Assembly (NCBI RefSeq): GCF_003226345.1
Contig: NZ_PDOF01000003.1
Coordinates: 434,001-498,000 of the forward strand
DNA from: Alteribacter lacisalsi
Lineage (GTDB): Bacteria > Bacillota > Bacilli > Bacillales > Salisediminibacteriaceae
Direction: 5' to 3'
DNA length: 64,000 nucleotides
Below are positions 23,385 to 33,506 of this stretch, one piece after another. The notes beneath the pieces are model-generated. The model was not told the DNA's origin. It saw nothing but the letters and a program-made list of their open reading frames with translations, and ran no database searches. A program made the position numbers and the translations under genes. Positions within the stretch are counted from its first letter, which is position 1, and each line of letters starts with the position of its first letter.

Positions 23385-24878
23385 CTAAAAACTGAGCCAC
23401 TGCAGTGTGGTAAACCAGTTTGTGAGAAGGAACGGGATGATCCCGAGTCCGACCGTTCCAGCCAGTGTTACTGCCAGGACCACTGTCATGCCCGGTGATA
23501 CAGCAACCGGAGCCCCCGGCTCCCGTGCTGCGGCGACTTCTGCTTCCGCAGCGGAGGTGTCCACACTGCGCACGAACAGACGCTGGATGATGCGGAAATA
23601 ATAGAAGAAGGAAATGACGGTAGCCAGGACCATCACTACTGCCAGCCAGATCATCCCCGCTGAAACGGTATGAAAGAAAATCCAGGCTTTACCGATAAAT
23701 CCTGCGGATATGGGCAGGCCGGCAAGGGAGATGAGAAACGCACTCATACTGAACGCAAGAAACGGCGACCGGTAGTAGAGCCCCGTAAATCCGCTCACGT
23801 CCTCCGAGTCTGCAGCCTCTGTCACAATCGTGATGACCGCAAAGGCACCGAGGGTCATGAGCATATACGCTGCGGCGTAGAACATAAATACGCTTATCGC
23901 AAGGTCTGCTGTCGTAACAGCGGCGAGCGGGACGAGCAGAAAGCCGGCCTGGGCAATGCCCGAGTAGGCCATGAGCCGCTTTACGTTGCGCTGAGGCAGG
24001 GCGATGAGACTTCCGGCCAGCATCGTAAGGGCAGCGAGCACACCGATGAGAAACGCCCACTCCTCATAGATCCCGCCGAATCCGGTAAAAAAGACGCGGA
24101 GCACGATCGCAAATGCCGCCACCTTGGAGATGGCCGATAAAAACGCAGTAACCGGTGTGGGTGCTCCTTCGTACACGTCCGGCGCCCACATGTGAAACGG
24201 AACGACGGACATTTTAAAGGCAAAGCCCCCGAGGATAAACAGCAGGCTCATCATGACGAGGAACGGATATGCGGCAAAAAGGTCGCCGATCCCCTCTCCG
24301 ATTACCGTAAGGCTCGTTGTGCCGGTGAGGCCGTACAGAAACGACATGCCGTACAAAATAAAGGCCGATGCTGTTCCTCCGAGAACGATATATTTGACCG
24401 CCGCTTCCGAGGACTGTTTCCGGTAGCGCCTGAAACCGGTCATGCAGTATGCGCTGATGCTGAGGAGCTCAAGTCCGATAAAGAGCGTAATCAGATCGGC
24501 GGAGGATACCATGATCATCGCCCCGATCACTGCGAACAGCATGAGCGAGTATAGCTCCCCCTGGTAAATATCGTCGTGGCGGTCCACATAATACATCGTA
24601 ATGCCGATGACGAGCGCTGCACCAAGAAGAATCATGATTTTGACCACAGTGGACATCGGGTCGACGAGGAACATATCCCCGATGCCTCCTGTACCGGTGC
24701 CGTTACTAACAGCGGTCAAAACAGCCGCAGTCAGGAGGGCGATAATACTCAAATGGCCGGTGAACGGCTTTTTTCCCTTTACCCCGGTCATGAAATCGAT
24801 CGTGAAGATGAGCAGGGCAAAGGCGGCAAGAACGATTTCCGGTGTCATGAGCGACCAGTCTGCTGTATAGTTTATCAT
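23385..24878 (-). CDS. nuoN: complex I-type subunit NuoN
   Basis: 497 residues, antiporter-like membrane subunit with about 14 helices. Family motifs LFIGLELLSISAYCMTGF and SSEAAVKYIVLGGTASAFILYG are clear; the conserved Glu is in GLELLS and Lys in AAVKYI. One of three proton (or cation) pumping arms with NuoL and NuoM. Last gene of the operon, 7 bp after nuoM. Confidence 0.95.
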   Translation of the reverse strand: MINYTADWSLMTPEIVLAAFALLIFTIDFMTGVKGKKPFTGHLSIIALLTAAVLTAVSNGTGTGGIGDMFLVDPMSTVVKIMILLGAALVIGITMYYVDRHDDIYQGELYSLMLFAVIGAMIMVSSADLITLFIGLELLSISAYCMTGFRRYRKQSSEAAVKYIVLGGTASAFILYGMSFLYGLTGTTSLTVIGEGIGDLFAAYPFLVMMSLLFILGGFAFKMSVVPFHMWAPDVYEGAPTPVTAFLSAISKVAAFAIVLRVFFTGFGGIYEEWAFLIGVLAALTMLAGSLIALPQRNVKRLMAYSGIAQAGFLLVPLAAVTTADLAISVFMFYAAAYMLMTLGAFAVITIVTEAADSEDVSGFTGLYYRSPFLAFSMSAFLISLAGLPISAGFIGKAWIFFHTVSAGMIWLAVVMVLATVISFFYYFRIIQRLFVRSVDTSAAEAEVAAAREPGAPVAVSPGMTVVLAVTLAGTVGLGIIPFLLTNWFTTLQWLSF

Positions 24879-24885
24879 TCTGACG

Positions 24886-26415
24886 TTACCCTCCTGCTCT
24901 CGTAATCATTTCAATGACGGTTGTATTGATGATGTCGCTTAACAGATTCGGATAAATGCCGATCAGAAGGCTCAGTCCAAGCAGCCCGATAAGGGGCACG
25001 TACTCAGCCGGCCGCACGTCAGGAAGCCCTTTAAACTGCTCTCGCATGCTGCCGAATGTCGTCCGCTGAACGGCCCAGAGCAGATATCCGGCTGTCAGGA
25101 TCATCCCGAGTATGCCAATACCGCCAATCCAGTAGGCGGCGGGGATCAGTTCGGCTGCGCCGAAGATGCCCATAAAGGCGAGCAGTTCGCTCACAAAGCC
25201 TGACAGACCGGGCAGCCCGAGGGATGCCATCGCTGCAGCGAGCATGAATCCGGCAAGCACCGGCACCGATTTGGACAGGCCGCCGAGCTCTGAGATGGTA
25301 CTCGTGTTCGTCCGCTCGTACAGGGCACCGACGATGAAAAACAGAAGTGCGGCGATAATCCCGTGGGATACCATCTGGAATATGGCCCCCTGCATACCTG
25401 CTTCGGTCAGGGAAGCGGCGCCAAGGAGGATAATTCCCATATGGCTCATGCTTCCGTAGGCGATGAGCGTCTTCAGATCCGACTGGACCAGCGCCAGGCA
25501 AGCACCGTAAACGATATTAACGACCGCGAGAACCGCAATCACCAAGGCGAAATTGGCCGCCTGGTCCGGCAGAATGCCGTAACCGATCCGAATCAGCCCG
25601 TACGCTCCCATTTTGGAGAGCACACCGGCAAGGATCATCGTGACCGCCGTCGGAGCCTGTGTGTAGGCGGCCGGAAGCCACGTATGGAAAGGGAAAACAG
25701 GCAGTTTGACCGCAAAGGCAAGGAAAATGGCAACAAACAGTCCGGTTCTTACAGCGGAACTGAGCACTTCCGGATTCGCCGGATTGGCAAAAATGTCAGC
25801 CAGCACGATCATGTTGAACGTCGTTTCTGCAAAAGCCGTCGCCTCTGCCCCTTTAAAGGCGAGAGCGATAAAGGCGACAAACATAACGGCACTGCCAAGA
25901 CCCGTATAAAGGAGAAACTTGAATGCCGCACGGCTCCGTTCGCTTCCTCCCCAGATGCCGATCAGAAAAAACATCGGGATTAAGGTGAGCTCGAAAAACA
26001 GGAAGAACAAAAACATATCCAGAGCCGTAAACACACCGAGCAGTCCGGTGGTGAGCACCAGCATCCAGGCAAAGTATTCCTTCACTCTCGTCTCGATCCG
26101 GAATGAGGCAAAGACCGCAATCGCCGTCACAAGGGTCGTGAGGACAAGCAGCGGCATGGACAGTCCGTCGACGCCGAGCTCATAACGGAGCTGCACGAGA
26201 CCGAAATCAATCCAGGAATAGCTTTCTCCGAGCTGGATTCCCCCGGCAGCCCCTCTGAACCGGCTCCACACGATCAGGGAAACGAGAAATGCCATTACAG
26301 CGACTCCTCCGGCAAACGAACGGATCAGCTGCTTTTGTTCCTTCGGTAAAACGAGAAGCACGAGCGCCCCGGCGAGGGGAAGAAAGACAAGAATGCTTAA
26401 TAGATTTCCAGTCAT
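24886..26415 (-). CDS. nuoM: complex I-type subunit NuoM
   Basis: 509 residues, Mrp-antiporter-like membrane subunit. FFLFFELTLIPMFFLIGIWGG carries the conserved Glu, and FPFHTWLPAAYTQAPT the family's central motif. Proton-translocating channel in the membrane arm. It overlaps nuoL by 4 bp (ATGA type), so translational coupling is expected. Confidence 0.95.
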   Translation of the reverse strand: MTGNLLSILVFLPLAGALVLLVLPKEQKQLIRSFAGGVAVMAFLVSLIVWSRFRGAAGGIQLGESYSWIDFGLVQLRYELGVDGLSMPLLVLTTLVTAIAVFASFRIETRVKEYFAWMLVLTTGLLGVFTALDMFLFFLFFELTLIPMFFLIGIWGGSERSRAAFKFLLYTGLGSAVMFVAFIALAFKGAEATAFAETTFNMIVLADIFANPANPEVLSSAVRTGLFVAIFLAFAVKLPVFPFHTWLPAAYTQAPTAVTMILAGVLSKMGAYGLIRIGYGILPDQAANFALVIAVLAVVNIVYGACLALVQSDLKTLIAYGSMSHMGIILLGAASLTEAGMQGAIFQMVSHGIIAALLFFIVGALYERTNTSTISELGGLSKSVPVLAGFMLAAAMASLGLPGLSGFVSELLAFMGIFGAAELIPAAYWIGGIGILGMILTAGYLLWAVQRTTFGSMREQFKGLPDVRPAEYVPLIGLLGLSLLIGIYPNLLSDIINTTVIEMITRAGG

Positions 26416-28271
26416 CCGAAGTACCCCCTAACCATAAACGCGGCTGCAATCAGGACAAGGCCGCCGGCCACACTCACAAGACCGTATGTCTGCAGCTGTC
26501 CGTTATGCTGTTTGCCTGCTTCTTTTCCTGTGTAAAAGGTCAGGCGACCGGCGAGGTTGACCGTACCGTCAATGATCTGGCGATCCGCTGCCGAGAAAAG
26601 GCGACTCAGCATGAGGAGCGGCCTGACGATCACCGCTGAATAGAATTCATCAATAAAATACTTGTTTCGAAGAATCAGGTGGACTGCCGGCATTTTTGCC
26701 TGAAGCTCCAGGTTCCTGCCGCCTTTGTAGAGCAGCCAGGCGAGACCGATTCCAGCTGCCGCAAGCAGAAGCGAGACTGCTGCCAGGCCGATGCCTGCGT
26801 GTGCCTGTTCGCCGTATGCCAGCCCGCCGGTTAAAAAGCCTTCGAGCCAGTAGCCATTAAACGGCAGATGAACGAAGCCGGCAGTGACCGCGAACCCGGC
26901 AAGGACCACGAGCGGAACGGTAATCGTCCGCACCTGCTCTTTCGGTGCTTCTCCCTCTCCCCTGTATGAACCGGTGAACACTTTGAAAAACAGGCGGAAC
27001 ATATAAAAAGCAGTCAGAAGACTTGTCACAGCTGCGAGCGTAAACAGAACCATGTCCCCGTTTGCCCATACCGCGGCTAGGACCGCTTCCTTGCTCCAGA
27101 ACCCGGCGAGGGGAAAAATCCCGGCAATCGCCAGCGCCCCGATCAGAAACGTCACGGAGGTAATCCGCATCCGGTTCCACAGTCCGCCCATGCCGTTGAT
27201 GTCCTGCCGGTGGTGAAGAGCGAGAATTACCGAGCCGGCTGCCAGAAACAGAAGGGCTTTAAAAAACGCGTGGGTCATCAGATGAAACAGTCCGGCCACG
27301 TAGCCAGCTGTCCCAAGCGCCAGCATCATCAGACCCAGCTGGCTGACCGTTGAATAGGCGAGAATCCGCTTAATGTCGGTATTTACAAGGGCAATCGATG
27401 CGGCAAATACCGCGGTCACGGCACCGGTATAGGCGACGACCGTCAGCGCTGTACCGGAAGCGAGAAACACCGGGTACGCAACAGCGACCAGGTAAACCCC
27501 TGCTGCCACCATTGTGGCGGCGTGAATGAGGGCACTGACCGGTGTTGGACCTTCCATGGCGTCCGGAAGCCACACGTGCAGCGGAAACTGGGCGCTTTTC
27601 CCGACGGCGCCGAGGAAAATGCAGAGCGCAATTGCTGTGACCATCGCACCGGATACTTCCCCGTTTTCAATTGCGCTGAAGGCAGCACCGTACTCAAAAC
27701 TTCCTGTGGCGTTGAACAGAAGCACGAGGCCGACGAGGAGCCCCACATCGCCGATCCGTGTGACGAGAAACGCCTTTTTCGCTGCGTCCGCTGCTTCTTT
27801 TTTGAAATACCAGAAGCCAACAAGGAGGAACGAGCAGAGCCCCACGAGCTCCCAGAAGATAAACAGCTGGAGCAGATTCGGCGCGAGTACGAGACCGAGC
27901 ATTGAAAATGTGAAAAACGTCAGATACGCATAAAACACGTGAATTCGTGCGTCTCCTGCCATGTAGCGCTTCGAAAAGACATGGACGAGGAGGCTCACAG
28001 CGGTTACCACGAACAGCATCATACTGTTAAGCGCCGTCACTTCAAAGCCCATCGTCACGTCCACCGATCCGATCGTCAGCCACCTTACTGTGGCGCCATA
28101 TGTCTCCCCGCCGATCCGATCAAACAGAACGATGACAGATAGCGCCAAGGATGCGGCGAGTGCTGTAATACCGATATATGAGGACGCCCCCGAAAGCCGT
28201 CTGCCGCCAAGAAGCAGCACGAGAAAGGCGATCAGGGGAAAAACAGGGATCAGCCAGGCATTCTGTAACAT
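26412..28271 (-). CDS. nuoL: complex I-type subunit NuoL
   Basis: 619 residues, distal antiporter-like subunit with a C-terminal extension containing the long lateral helix typical of NuoL. Motifs: FIFWELVGLCSFLLVGFW (conserved Glu), FPLHVWLPDAMEGPTPVSALIHAATMVAAG. Follows nuoK by 67 bp, the largest gap in the operon. Confidence 0.95.
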   Translation of the reverse strand: MLQNAWLIPVFPLIAFLVLLLGGRRLSGASSYIGITALAASLALSVIVLFDRIGGETYGATVRWLTIGSVDVTMGFEVTALNSMMLFVVTAVSLLVHVFSKRYMAGDARIHVFYAYLTFFTFSMLGLVLAPNLLQLFIFWELVGLCSFLLVGFWYFKKEAADAAKKAFLVTRIGDVGLLVGLVLLFNATGSFEYGAAFSAIENGEVSGAMVTAIALCIFLGAVGKSAQFPLHVWLPDAMEGPTPVSALIHAATMVAAGVYLVAVAYPVFLASGTALTVVAYTGAVTAVFAASIALVNTDIKRILAYSTVSQLGLMMLALGTAGYVAGLFHLMTHAFFKALLFLAAGSVILALHHRQDINGMGGLWNRMRITSVTFLIGALAIAGIFPLAGFWSKEAVLAAVWANGDMVLFTLAAVTSLLTAFYMFRLFFKVFTGSYRGEGEAPKEQVRTITVPLVVLAGFAVTAGFVHLPFNGYWLEGFLTGGLAYGEQAHAGIGLAAVSLLLAAAGIGLAWLLYKGGRNLELQAKMPAVHLILRNKYFIDEFYSAVIVRPLLMLSRLFSAADRQIIDGTVNLAGRLTFYTGKEAGKQHNGQLQTYGLVSVAGGLVLIAAAFMVRGYFG

Positions 28272-28338
28272 ACCATCACCTTTTTCTCTTTTTCGCCCGC
28301 AGGGTACTGCCGGACGAGGATTGGGTCAAACGCTTCGG

Positions 28339-28647
28339 TTACCATCTGAGCAGGTCCTGTTTGATGACGTCGATAGATGATCTGTTTCGGTACAGGGCAA
28401 TCAGAATGGCAAGGCCCACAGCCGCTTCTGCTGCGGCAACGGTGATTACAAACATCGTAAACACCTGACCTGTGATACTCGCAAACGGACCGATACTGGA
28501 AAATGCCACAAGGTTAATATTGACGGCATTGAGCATAAGCTCAATACTGACGAGAATAATGACGAGGTGCCGTCTTGTGAGCACACCGTATAGCCCGATG
28601 CAGAACAGGATGGCGGCGAGAGCCAGAAACAGATTCAGAGAAACCAT
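28339..28647 (-). CDS. nuoK: complex I-type subunit NuoK
   Basis: 102 residues from ATG 28647 with GGAGG upstream; the longer frame reads back into nuoJ. Three helices with the two conserved membrane glutamates ([10 protein letters not shown] and [10 protein letters not shown]), which carry protons toward the antiporter-like subunits. It begins 1 nt after the nuoJ stop. Confidence 0.95.
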   Translation of the reverse strand: MVSLNLFLALAAILFCIGLYGVLTRRHLVIILVSIELMLNAVNINLVAFSSIGPFASITGQVFTMFVITVAAAEAAVGLAILIALYRNRSSIDVIKQDLLRW

Positions 28648-28648
28648 A

Positions 28649-29146
28649 CTACTCCGCCTCCTTTCTCGCCAGCACGACCGCGCCGGTGAGCGCGGCAAGA
28701 AGGAGCACACCGACACCGATAAAGGCAATCAGGTAGTTTCCGTAAAGTTCAAGACCGATCGCTTCAGGCGTGCCCACGTATGGGTTGTCGTTCGGGGCAA
28801 AGTCCGCCTGAAGCACCCCGTAAAGGATTGCACCGAGAAGAGCCCCCACTCCCGCAAAACTCACAACCTTATGCAGCCGGCTTCTTTCCGGACCGAACCC
28901 GGCGGACCGGTGGTCGGTGAGCATCATCCCGAATACGAACAGAATCGAGACAGCGCCTACGTAGACCATGATCTGAATGATGCCGATAAATTCCGCCCGG
29001 AGGAGGAAGTAGAGACCGGCGATCGCCATAAACGCAAACGCCATAGCGGCGATCCGGTGGGATATTTTCCTGAGGATCAGGACGAGAACCGAGCAGGCGA
29101 TCACGATCGTGCCGAGGATGAGGAAAAAGATCATTTGTGCGCTCAC
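28649..29146 (-). CDS. nuoJ: complex I-type subunit NuoJ
   Basis: 165 residues, five predicted helices. The third helix has [20 protein letters not shown], the family signature region with the conserved Tyr and the bulge that couples to quinone reduction. It overlaps nuoI by 4 bp. Confidence 0.94.
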   Translation of the reverse strand: MSAQMIFFLILGTIVIACSVLVLILRKISHRIAAMAFAFMAIAGLYFLLRAEFIGIIQIMVYVGAVSILFVFGMMLTDHRSAGFGPERSRLHKVVSFAGVGALLGAILYGVLQADFAPNDNPYVGTPEAIGLELYGNYLIAFIGVGVLLLAALTGAVVLARKEAE

Positions 29147-30015
29147 TGGTCCTCCCTCCCCTTCGCTTCCGGCTTCGGATCGACCTGATTGTTTGCTTCG
29201 GCTTTCTTTTCTTCCGGAATAGGATCGCCCGTATTTTTCACTTCAGCTTTTTCTTCCGGAGCCTTCACTTCGGGTTCCTTCTGTGCCGGTGCTCCCTCTT
29301 CCGGCTTTTTCGTTTCGGACACCTTACTTTCAGGCGCCTCCACTTCCGTCTGTTGTCCGGCCCCCTTTTTCTCCCGGGGCTTCTGTACTTCTTTCACGGC
29401 AGCTGTTTCTTCTGAGCCGTCTGTTTCGGTTTTCTTTTCTTTTTTCAGGGTTTCGCGGTTTTCGCCGGCCTGCTTTTCAGGGGCGGCTTCTGCTTTTGGC
29501 GGCGGTGCCGTTTCGCGTTTTTTGCGCTCAGGTGCCGCCGCCTTCGTCCGGTCTTTAGCCGGCGTGGCAGTCTTTTCTTCTTTTTCCGCTTCTTCCGCCT
29601 CGGGTTCTTTGTAGTTGCCGTAGACGGTGTTGTCGGTGAGCCAGCGCATGTCTTTGAAGTGCTCATCCCGGGTATAGGATGAAAGGTTGTCGTATCTGGC
29701 GGTCATGACGATGGCGGCTGTGGGGCAGACTTCGGTGCAGAAGTCGCACAGGATGCAGCCCTGAAAGTCGATGTTGTAGGTGTCGATGACTTTCTTTTTC
29801 GGGTTAACTTCGCTTTTTTTCCCGGTGAGGGTGATGACGTCTGTGGGGCATACTTTGACGCACAGGTCGCAGACGATGCACTTTTCGGGAAAGAAGCGGT
29901 GGATGCCCCGGAAGCGTTCGGGCATGTGGACCCGTTCTTCGGGGTACTGTATGGTGAATTTCTTTTTTCTAAAGTAGTTCAGCGTGATGCCGAATCCTTT
30001 CAGCAGTCTAAACAT
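29143..30015 (-). CDS. nuoI: complex I-type subunit NuoI with long charged extension
   Basis: 290 residues. The first ~135 are a normal NuoI: two 4Fe-4S motifs with Cys46/49/52/56 (CIVCDLCVKVCP) and Cys87/90/93/97 (CILCDFCTEVCP) that pass electrons toward the quinone site. From about residue 137 to the end runs a 150-residue low-complexity tail of E, K, A, P and T, absent from ordinary NuoI (about 140-180 residues). The reading frame is clean, and the tail overlaps the nuoJ start, so it is translated in the operon. Role unknown. Confidence 0.93.
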   Translation of the reverse strand: MFRLLKGFGITLNYFRKKKFTIQYPEERVHMPERFRGIHRFFPEKCIVCDLCVKVCPTDVITLTGKKSEVNPKKKVIDTYNIDFQGCILCDFCTEVCPTAAIVMTARYDNLSSYTRDEHFKDMRWLTDNTVYGNYKEPEAEEAEKEEKTATPAKDRTKAAAPERKKRETAPPPKAEAAPEKQAGENRETLKKEKKTETDGSEETAAVKEVQKPREKKGAGQQTEVEAPESKVSETKKPEEGAPAQKEPEVKAPEEKAEVKNTGDPIPEEKKAEANNQVDPKPEAKGREDQ

Positions 30016-30016
30016 G

Positions 30017-30979
30017 CTACCACCCCATCCAGACTTTGATGATCGCTGTTATGACGATGTTGATCAGGGCGAGCGGGATGAGGACTTTCCATCCGAAGCC
30101 CATCAGGTGATCGACCCGTGCCCGCGGCAGTGTGGCGCGGAGCCAGAACCAGATGAACATGAAGCCGCACATTTTCAGAAGGAACCAGACGATTCCGGGT
30201 AAAAATGCGGGTCCGAGCCAGCCGCCGAGAAAGAGTGTGGTCGCGAGCGCCGAGATGGCGATGGCGTAGGTGTACTCGGCGAGCATGAAGAAGGCGAAGC
30301 GGAAGCCGGAGTATTCGGTATGGTAGCCGGATACGAGCTCTGACTCGGCTTCTGGCAGGTCGAACGGCGAGCGGTTGAGCTCGGCGATAGCGGAGATCAT
30401 GTACACGAAGAATGCGAGAAACTGCGGGATGATGAGCCACAGTCCGATCGATTCCTGGTACAGGACGATTTCCCGGAAGTTGAGTGAGCCGGCGAGAATG
30501 ACCACACCGACAATGGAGAGCACGAGCGGGATTTCGTAGCTGATCACCTGGGCCACGCCGCGCATGGCGCCCATGAGTGAATATTTGTTATTGGAGCTCC
30601 AGCCGCCCATGATGACCCCAAGGGTGGTGATGGAGCTGATACCGATAAAGTAAAGCACGCCGATGCTGAGGTCGGCCGCGTAGATGTTTTCGCTCCAGGC
30701 GATGGTGGCGAAAATGGCAAAGGCCGGCACGAAGGCGATGACCGGCGCGAGAATAAAGATCGGCCGGTCGGCAGCTTTCGGGATGACGTCTTCTTTCATG
30801 AGCAGTTTTGAGACGTCGGCGATCGTCTGAAGCATCCCGAATGGGCCGTGACGGTTCGGGCCGTGGCGCACCTGCATGTAACCGATGACTTTACGCTCGA
30901 ACAGGATTGAGTATGTCACAGCGCCGAGGAGAAGCATGAGAACGGTGACGGCGTAGACGACCATCATGAGCAGATCCAT
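30017..30979 (-). CDS. nuoH: complex I-type subunit NuoH
   Basis: 320 residues, eight-helix subunit that forms the quinone cavity with NuoB and NuoD. Motifs: ERKVIGYMQVRHGPNRHGPFG, AELNRSPFDLPEAESELVSGYHTEYSG. It starts directly after the nuoD stop and ends 1 nt before nuoI. Confidence 0.96.
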   Translation of the reverse strand: MDLLMMVVYAVTVLMLLLGAVTYSILFERKVIGYMQVRHGPNRHGPFGMLQTIADVSKLLMKEDVIPKAADRPIFILAPVIAFVPAFAIFATIAWSENIYAADLSIGVLYFIGISSITTLGVIMGGWSSNNKYSLMGAMRGVAQVISYEIPLVLSIVGVVILAGSLNFREIVLYQESIGLWLIIPQFLAFFVYMISAIAELNRSPFDLPEAESELVSGYHTEYSGFRFAFFMLAEYTYAIAISALATTLFLGGWLGPAFLPGIVWFLLKMCGFMFIWFWLRATLPRARVDHLMGFGWKVLIPLALINIVITAIIKVWMGW

Positions 30980-32089
30980 TTACGCATCCACCTCCCCGAG
31001 CACGATGTCGAGACTTCCGAAGATGGCGACCAGGTTGGCGATCGGTTCGCCGACGAGGTAATCCTGCAGGATCTGGACGTTTACAAAGGACGGCCGGCGC
31101 AGCTTGACCCGGTACGGCTGGGTTTTGCCGGCACTTACGATATAGACGCCGATCTCCCCTTTTGATGCCTCACAGCGTTTGTAAACTTCGCCGGGCTTCG
31201 GTTTGATCATCATGATCCGCTTGCCTTTTTTATGGATGTACTCCCCGTCCGGAATGTCGGCGCACGCCTGCTCAATGATTTTGAGCGACTCGTGCATCTC
31301 TGCGATCCTGGTTTTATAGCGAGCGTAAACGTCCCCTTCCTGGAACGTCGGCACGTCGAAATCGAACCGGTCGTAGATCGAATACGGTTCGTCTTTTCTG
31401 AGGTCAAATTTCAGGCCGCTTCCTCTGGCAATCGGTCCGGACAGTCCCCAGTTGATGGCGTCCTGCTGGGTGATCTTGCCGACCCCGATCGTCCGCGCCT
31501 GGAAAATTTCATTGCCGGTGACGAGCCGGTCGTATTCGTGGATATTTTCCCGGACTTCCTTGACGGTTTCCTGGACTTTTTCGATCCAGCCGTCAGGCGC
31601 GTCCCATTTTACCCCGCCGATGCGCACGTAGTTGAACGTCATCCGCGCGCCGCTGATTTCGTTCAGGCGGTCGAGGATCAGGTCCCGGTCCCGGAAAGCG
31701 TACAGAAACGGGCTCAGTGCGCCGATATCGAGAAGGAACGTGCCCCACCAGACGAGGTGGGATGCGATCCGGTTGAGCTCCATCACGAGCACGCGGAGGT
31801 ATTCGGCGCGCTCCGGAATCTCCCAGTCGAGGAGCTCCTCCACTCCGGCGCAGTAGATGTAGTTGTTCGTCATCGCATTTAAGTAATCGAGCCGGTCGGT
31901 GTAGGGAATGAACTGTGTGTAGAGGAGGTTTTCGGCAAGCTTTTCCGAGCCCCGGTGCAGATAGCCAATGACCGGTTCGGCTTTGACGATCGTCTCCCCT
32001 TCAATCGTCAGCACGAGCCGGAACACCCCGTGGGTACTCGGGTGCTGCGGTCCCATGTTCAATGTCATTTGTTCTGTACGAATCGACAT
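30980..32089 (-). CDS. nuoD: complex I-type 49-kDa subunit NuoD
   Basis: 369 residues. NMGPQHPSTHGVFRLVL near the N-terminus carries the quinone-site His, and GVGKITQQDAINWGLSGPIARGSG is a family block; the C-terminal end GSLDIVLGEVDA is typical. With NuoB it forms the quinone pocket. Encoded separately from nuoC, 15 bp downstream of it. Confidence 0.96.
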   Translation of the reverse strand: MSIRTEQMTLNMGPQHPSTHGVFRLVLTIEGETIVKAEPVIGYLHRGSEKLAENLLYTQFIPYTDRLDYLNAMTNNYIYCAGVEELLDWEIPERAEYLRVLVMELNRIASHLVWWGTFLLDIGALSPFLYAFRDRDLILDRLNEISGARMTFNYVRIGGVKWDAPDGWIEKVQETVKEVRENIHEYDRLVTGNEIFQARTIGVGKITQQDAINWGLSGPIARGSGLKFDLRKDEPYSIYDRFDFDVPTFQEGDVYARYKTRIAEMHESLKIIEQACADIPDGEYIHKKGKRIMMIKPKPGEVYKRCEASKGEIGVYIVSAGKTQPYRVKLRRPSFVNVQILQDYLVGEPIANLVAIFGSLDIVLGEVDA

Positions 32090-32104
32090 GTGCTGTGCGC
32101 CCCC

Positions 32105-32617
32105 TTAATCCAAGCCCATTGCTTTTTTATCTGTGACGTAATCTTTCCGGAGCGGATGCCCCTCCCAGTCGTCCTCAAGTAAAATACGTTTAAGGTTTTT
32201 ATGACCCGGGAAGCGGATGCCTAAAAGATCGTATGTCTCTCTTTCGAGCCAGTCTGCCGTTTTCCAGACGGGCTGAACCGACTGCACTTCCGGATTGTCC
32301 CGGGGTGTTTTCACTTTGATGTACAGGTAGTGGTTATGCGGAATGGAATAAAGGTTGTACACCACTTCCATATGTTCCTCGTAATCGATACCGGTAAGGC
32401 AGCTTAAGAAATTGAACTTCAGCTCCGGATCGTCGTGCAGCATGCGTGCCGTATCCAGCGTCCAGTTTTCCGTGCTGAGTGTGACCATTGGCTTGCCAAA
32501 GTTCAGTACCGCCTCTTCTACGGCGCTTTCGCCTGTGGCGGTTTTGCCGTTGGCGTTGGTGCTGAGGGCGATCTCGTTGATTCTGGCGCTTATGACTTCT
32601 AGAAATTCTTCGCTCAT
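32105..32617 (-). CDS. nuoC: complex I-type 30-kDa subunit NuoC
   Basis: 170 residues. C-terminal signature [36 protein letters not shown] is intact. The N-terminus is short; some Bacillus NuoC proteins carry a long charged N-terminal extension, whereas in this operon the charged extension is on NuoI. Overlaps nuoB by 4 bp. Confidence 0.95.
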   Translation of the reverse strand: MSEEFLEVISARINEIALSTNANGKTATGESAVEEAVLNFGKPMVTLSTENWTLDTARMLHDDPELKFNFLSCLTGIDYEEHMEVVYNLYSIPHNHYLYIKVKTPRDNPEVQSVQPVWKTADWLERETYDLLGIRFPGHKNLKRILLEDDWEGHPLRKDYVTDKKAMGLD

Positions 32618-33144
32618 TTCTTCACCACCACCTGTTCGCCTCTCGCTTCACGCCGGATTTTATCTCTGAGAAGCTCCACTCCGTCGAGAAGTGCCGGTGG
32701 TGTCGGTGGACAGCCTGGTACGTACACGTCAACTGGCACGATTTTATCCACGCCGTTTAAGACGCTGTAGGCGTTTTTGTACGGACCGCCGCATGTGGCG
32801 CATGAGCCCATGGCGATTACCCACTTCGGTTCCGGCATCTGATCGTACAGCTGCCGGAGCACCGGGGCCATCTTGGCCGTCACCGTACCGGCGACGATCA
32901 TGAGATCTGCGTGGCGTGGGGAAGCACGAAAAATAACCCCGAACCGGTCAAAGTCGTAGCGGGCGGCCCCCGTTCCCATCATTTCAATCGCGCAGCAGGC
33001 CAGGCCGAACGTGAGCGGCCACAGGGAGCGTGTTCTCGCCCAAGCTTTTACCTGCTCGACTTTTGTAAACAGAACGTTACGTTTGAGATCCTCAGCGAGC
33101 CTCGGATCGTATCTTTCAAGATCCTGAAATCCTTTTAGTTCCAT
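32614..33144 (-). CDS. nuoB: complex I-type subunit NuoB
   Basis: 176 residues. Holds the terminal N2 iron-sulfur cluster through Cys50, Cys51, Cys115 and Cys145 ([29 protein letters not shown]), including the tandem cysteines. It overlaps nuoA by 10 bp. Confidence 0.96.
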   Translation of the reverse strand: MELKGFQDLERYDPRLAEDLKRNVLFTKVEQVKAWARTRSLWPLTFGLACCAIEMMGTGAARYDFDRFGVIFRASPRHADLMIVAGTVTAKMAPVLRQLYDQMPEPKWVIAMGSCATCGGPYKNAYSVLNGVDKIVPVDVYVPGCPPTPPALLDGVELLRDKIRREARGEQVVVKK

Positions 33145-33506
33145 TCTAGCACCTTCTTTTTCCAGGAATATGCAAGTCCCAATCCCAGTATGAAAATGAA
33201 GATCAGCATCGCATTCAGTCCGGTCCAGCCGAGCTGGTCAAGAGCCACGGCCCACGGATAAAGGAAAACGGTTTCAACATCAAAAATGACAAATTCAAGT
33301 GCGATAATGTAGTAGGCTACATGAAATCGCACCTGTGCGTCGCCGGTCGGTCTGATCCCGCTTTCATAGGTGATGAGTTTTTCTTCGTACGGGTTTTTCG
33401 GTCTCAGGAACCTCCCTGCCGTGAGCGCGGCAACCGGCAACGCGATCCCCAGCAGCATAAAGATGACGACGTACGTGTAATTCGAGTAGTAAAGCGCCAG
33501 ATCCAT
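33135..33506 (-). CDS. nuoA: complex I-type subunit NuoA
   Basis: 123 residues from ATG 33506; an in-frame TTG 27 nt upstream is less likely because its ribosome site abuts it. Three helices with the family blocks [20 protein letters not shown] and [18 protein letters not shown]. First gene of the 11-gene operon; nuoE, nuoF and nuoG are absent, so the electron donor is not the usual NADH module. Confidence 0.94.
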   Translation of the reverse strand: MDLALYYSNYTYVVIFMLLGIALPVAALTAGRFLRPKNPYEEKLITYESGIRPTGDAQVRFHVAYYIIALEFVIFDVETVFLYPWAVALDQLGWTGLNAMLIFIFILGLGLAYSWKKKVLEWN

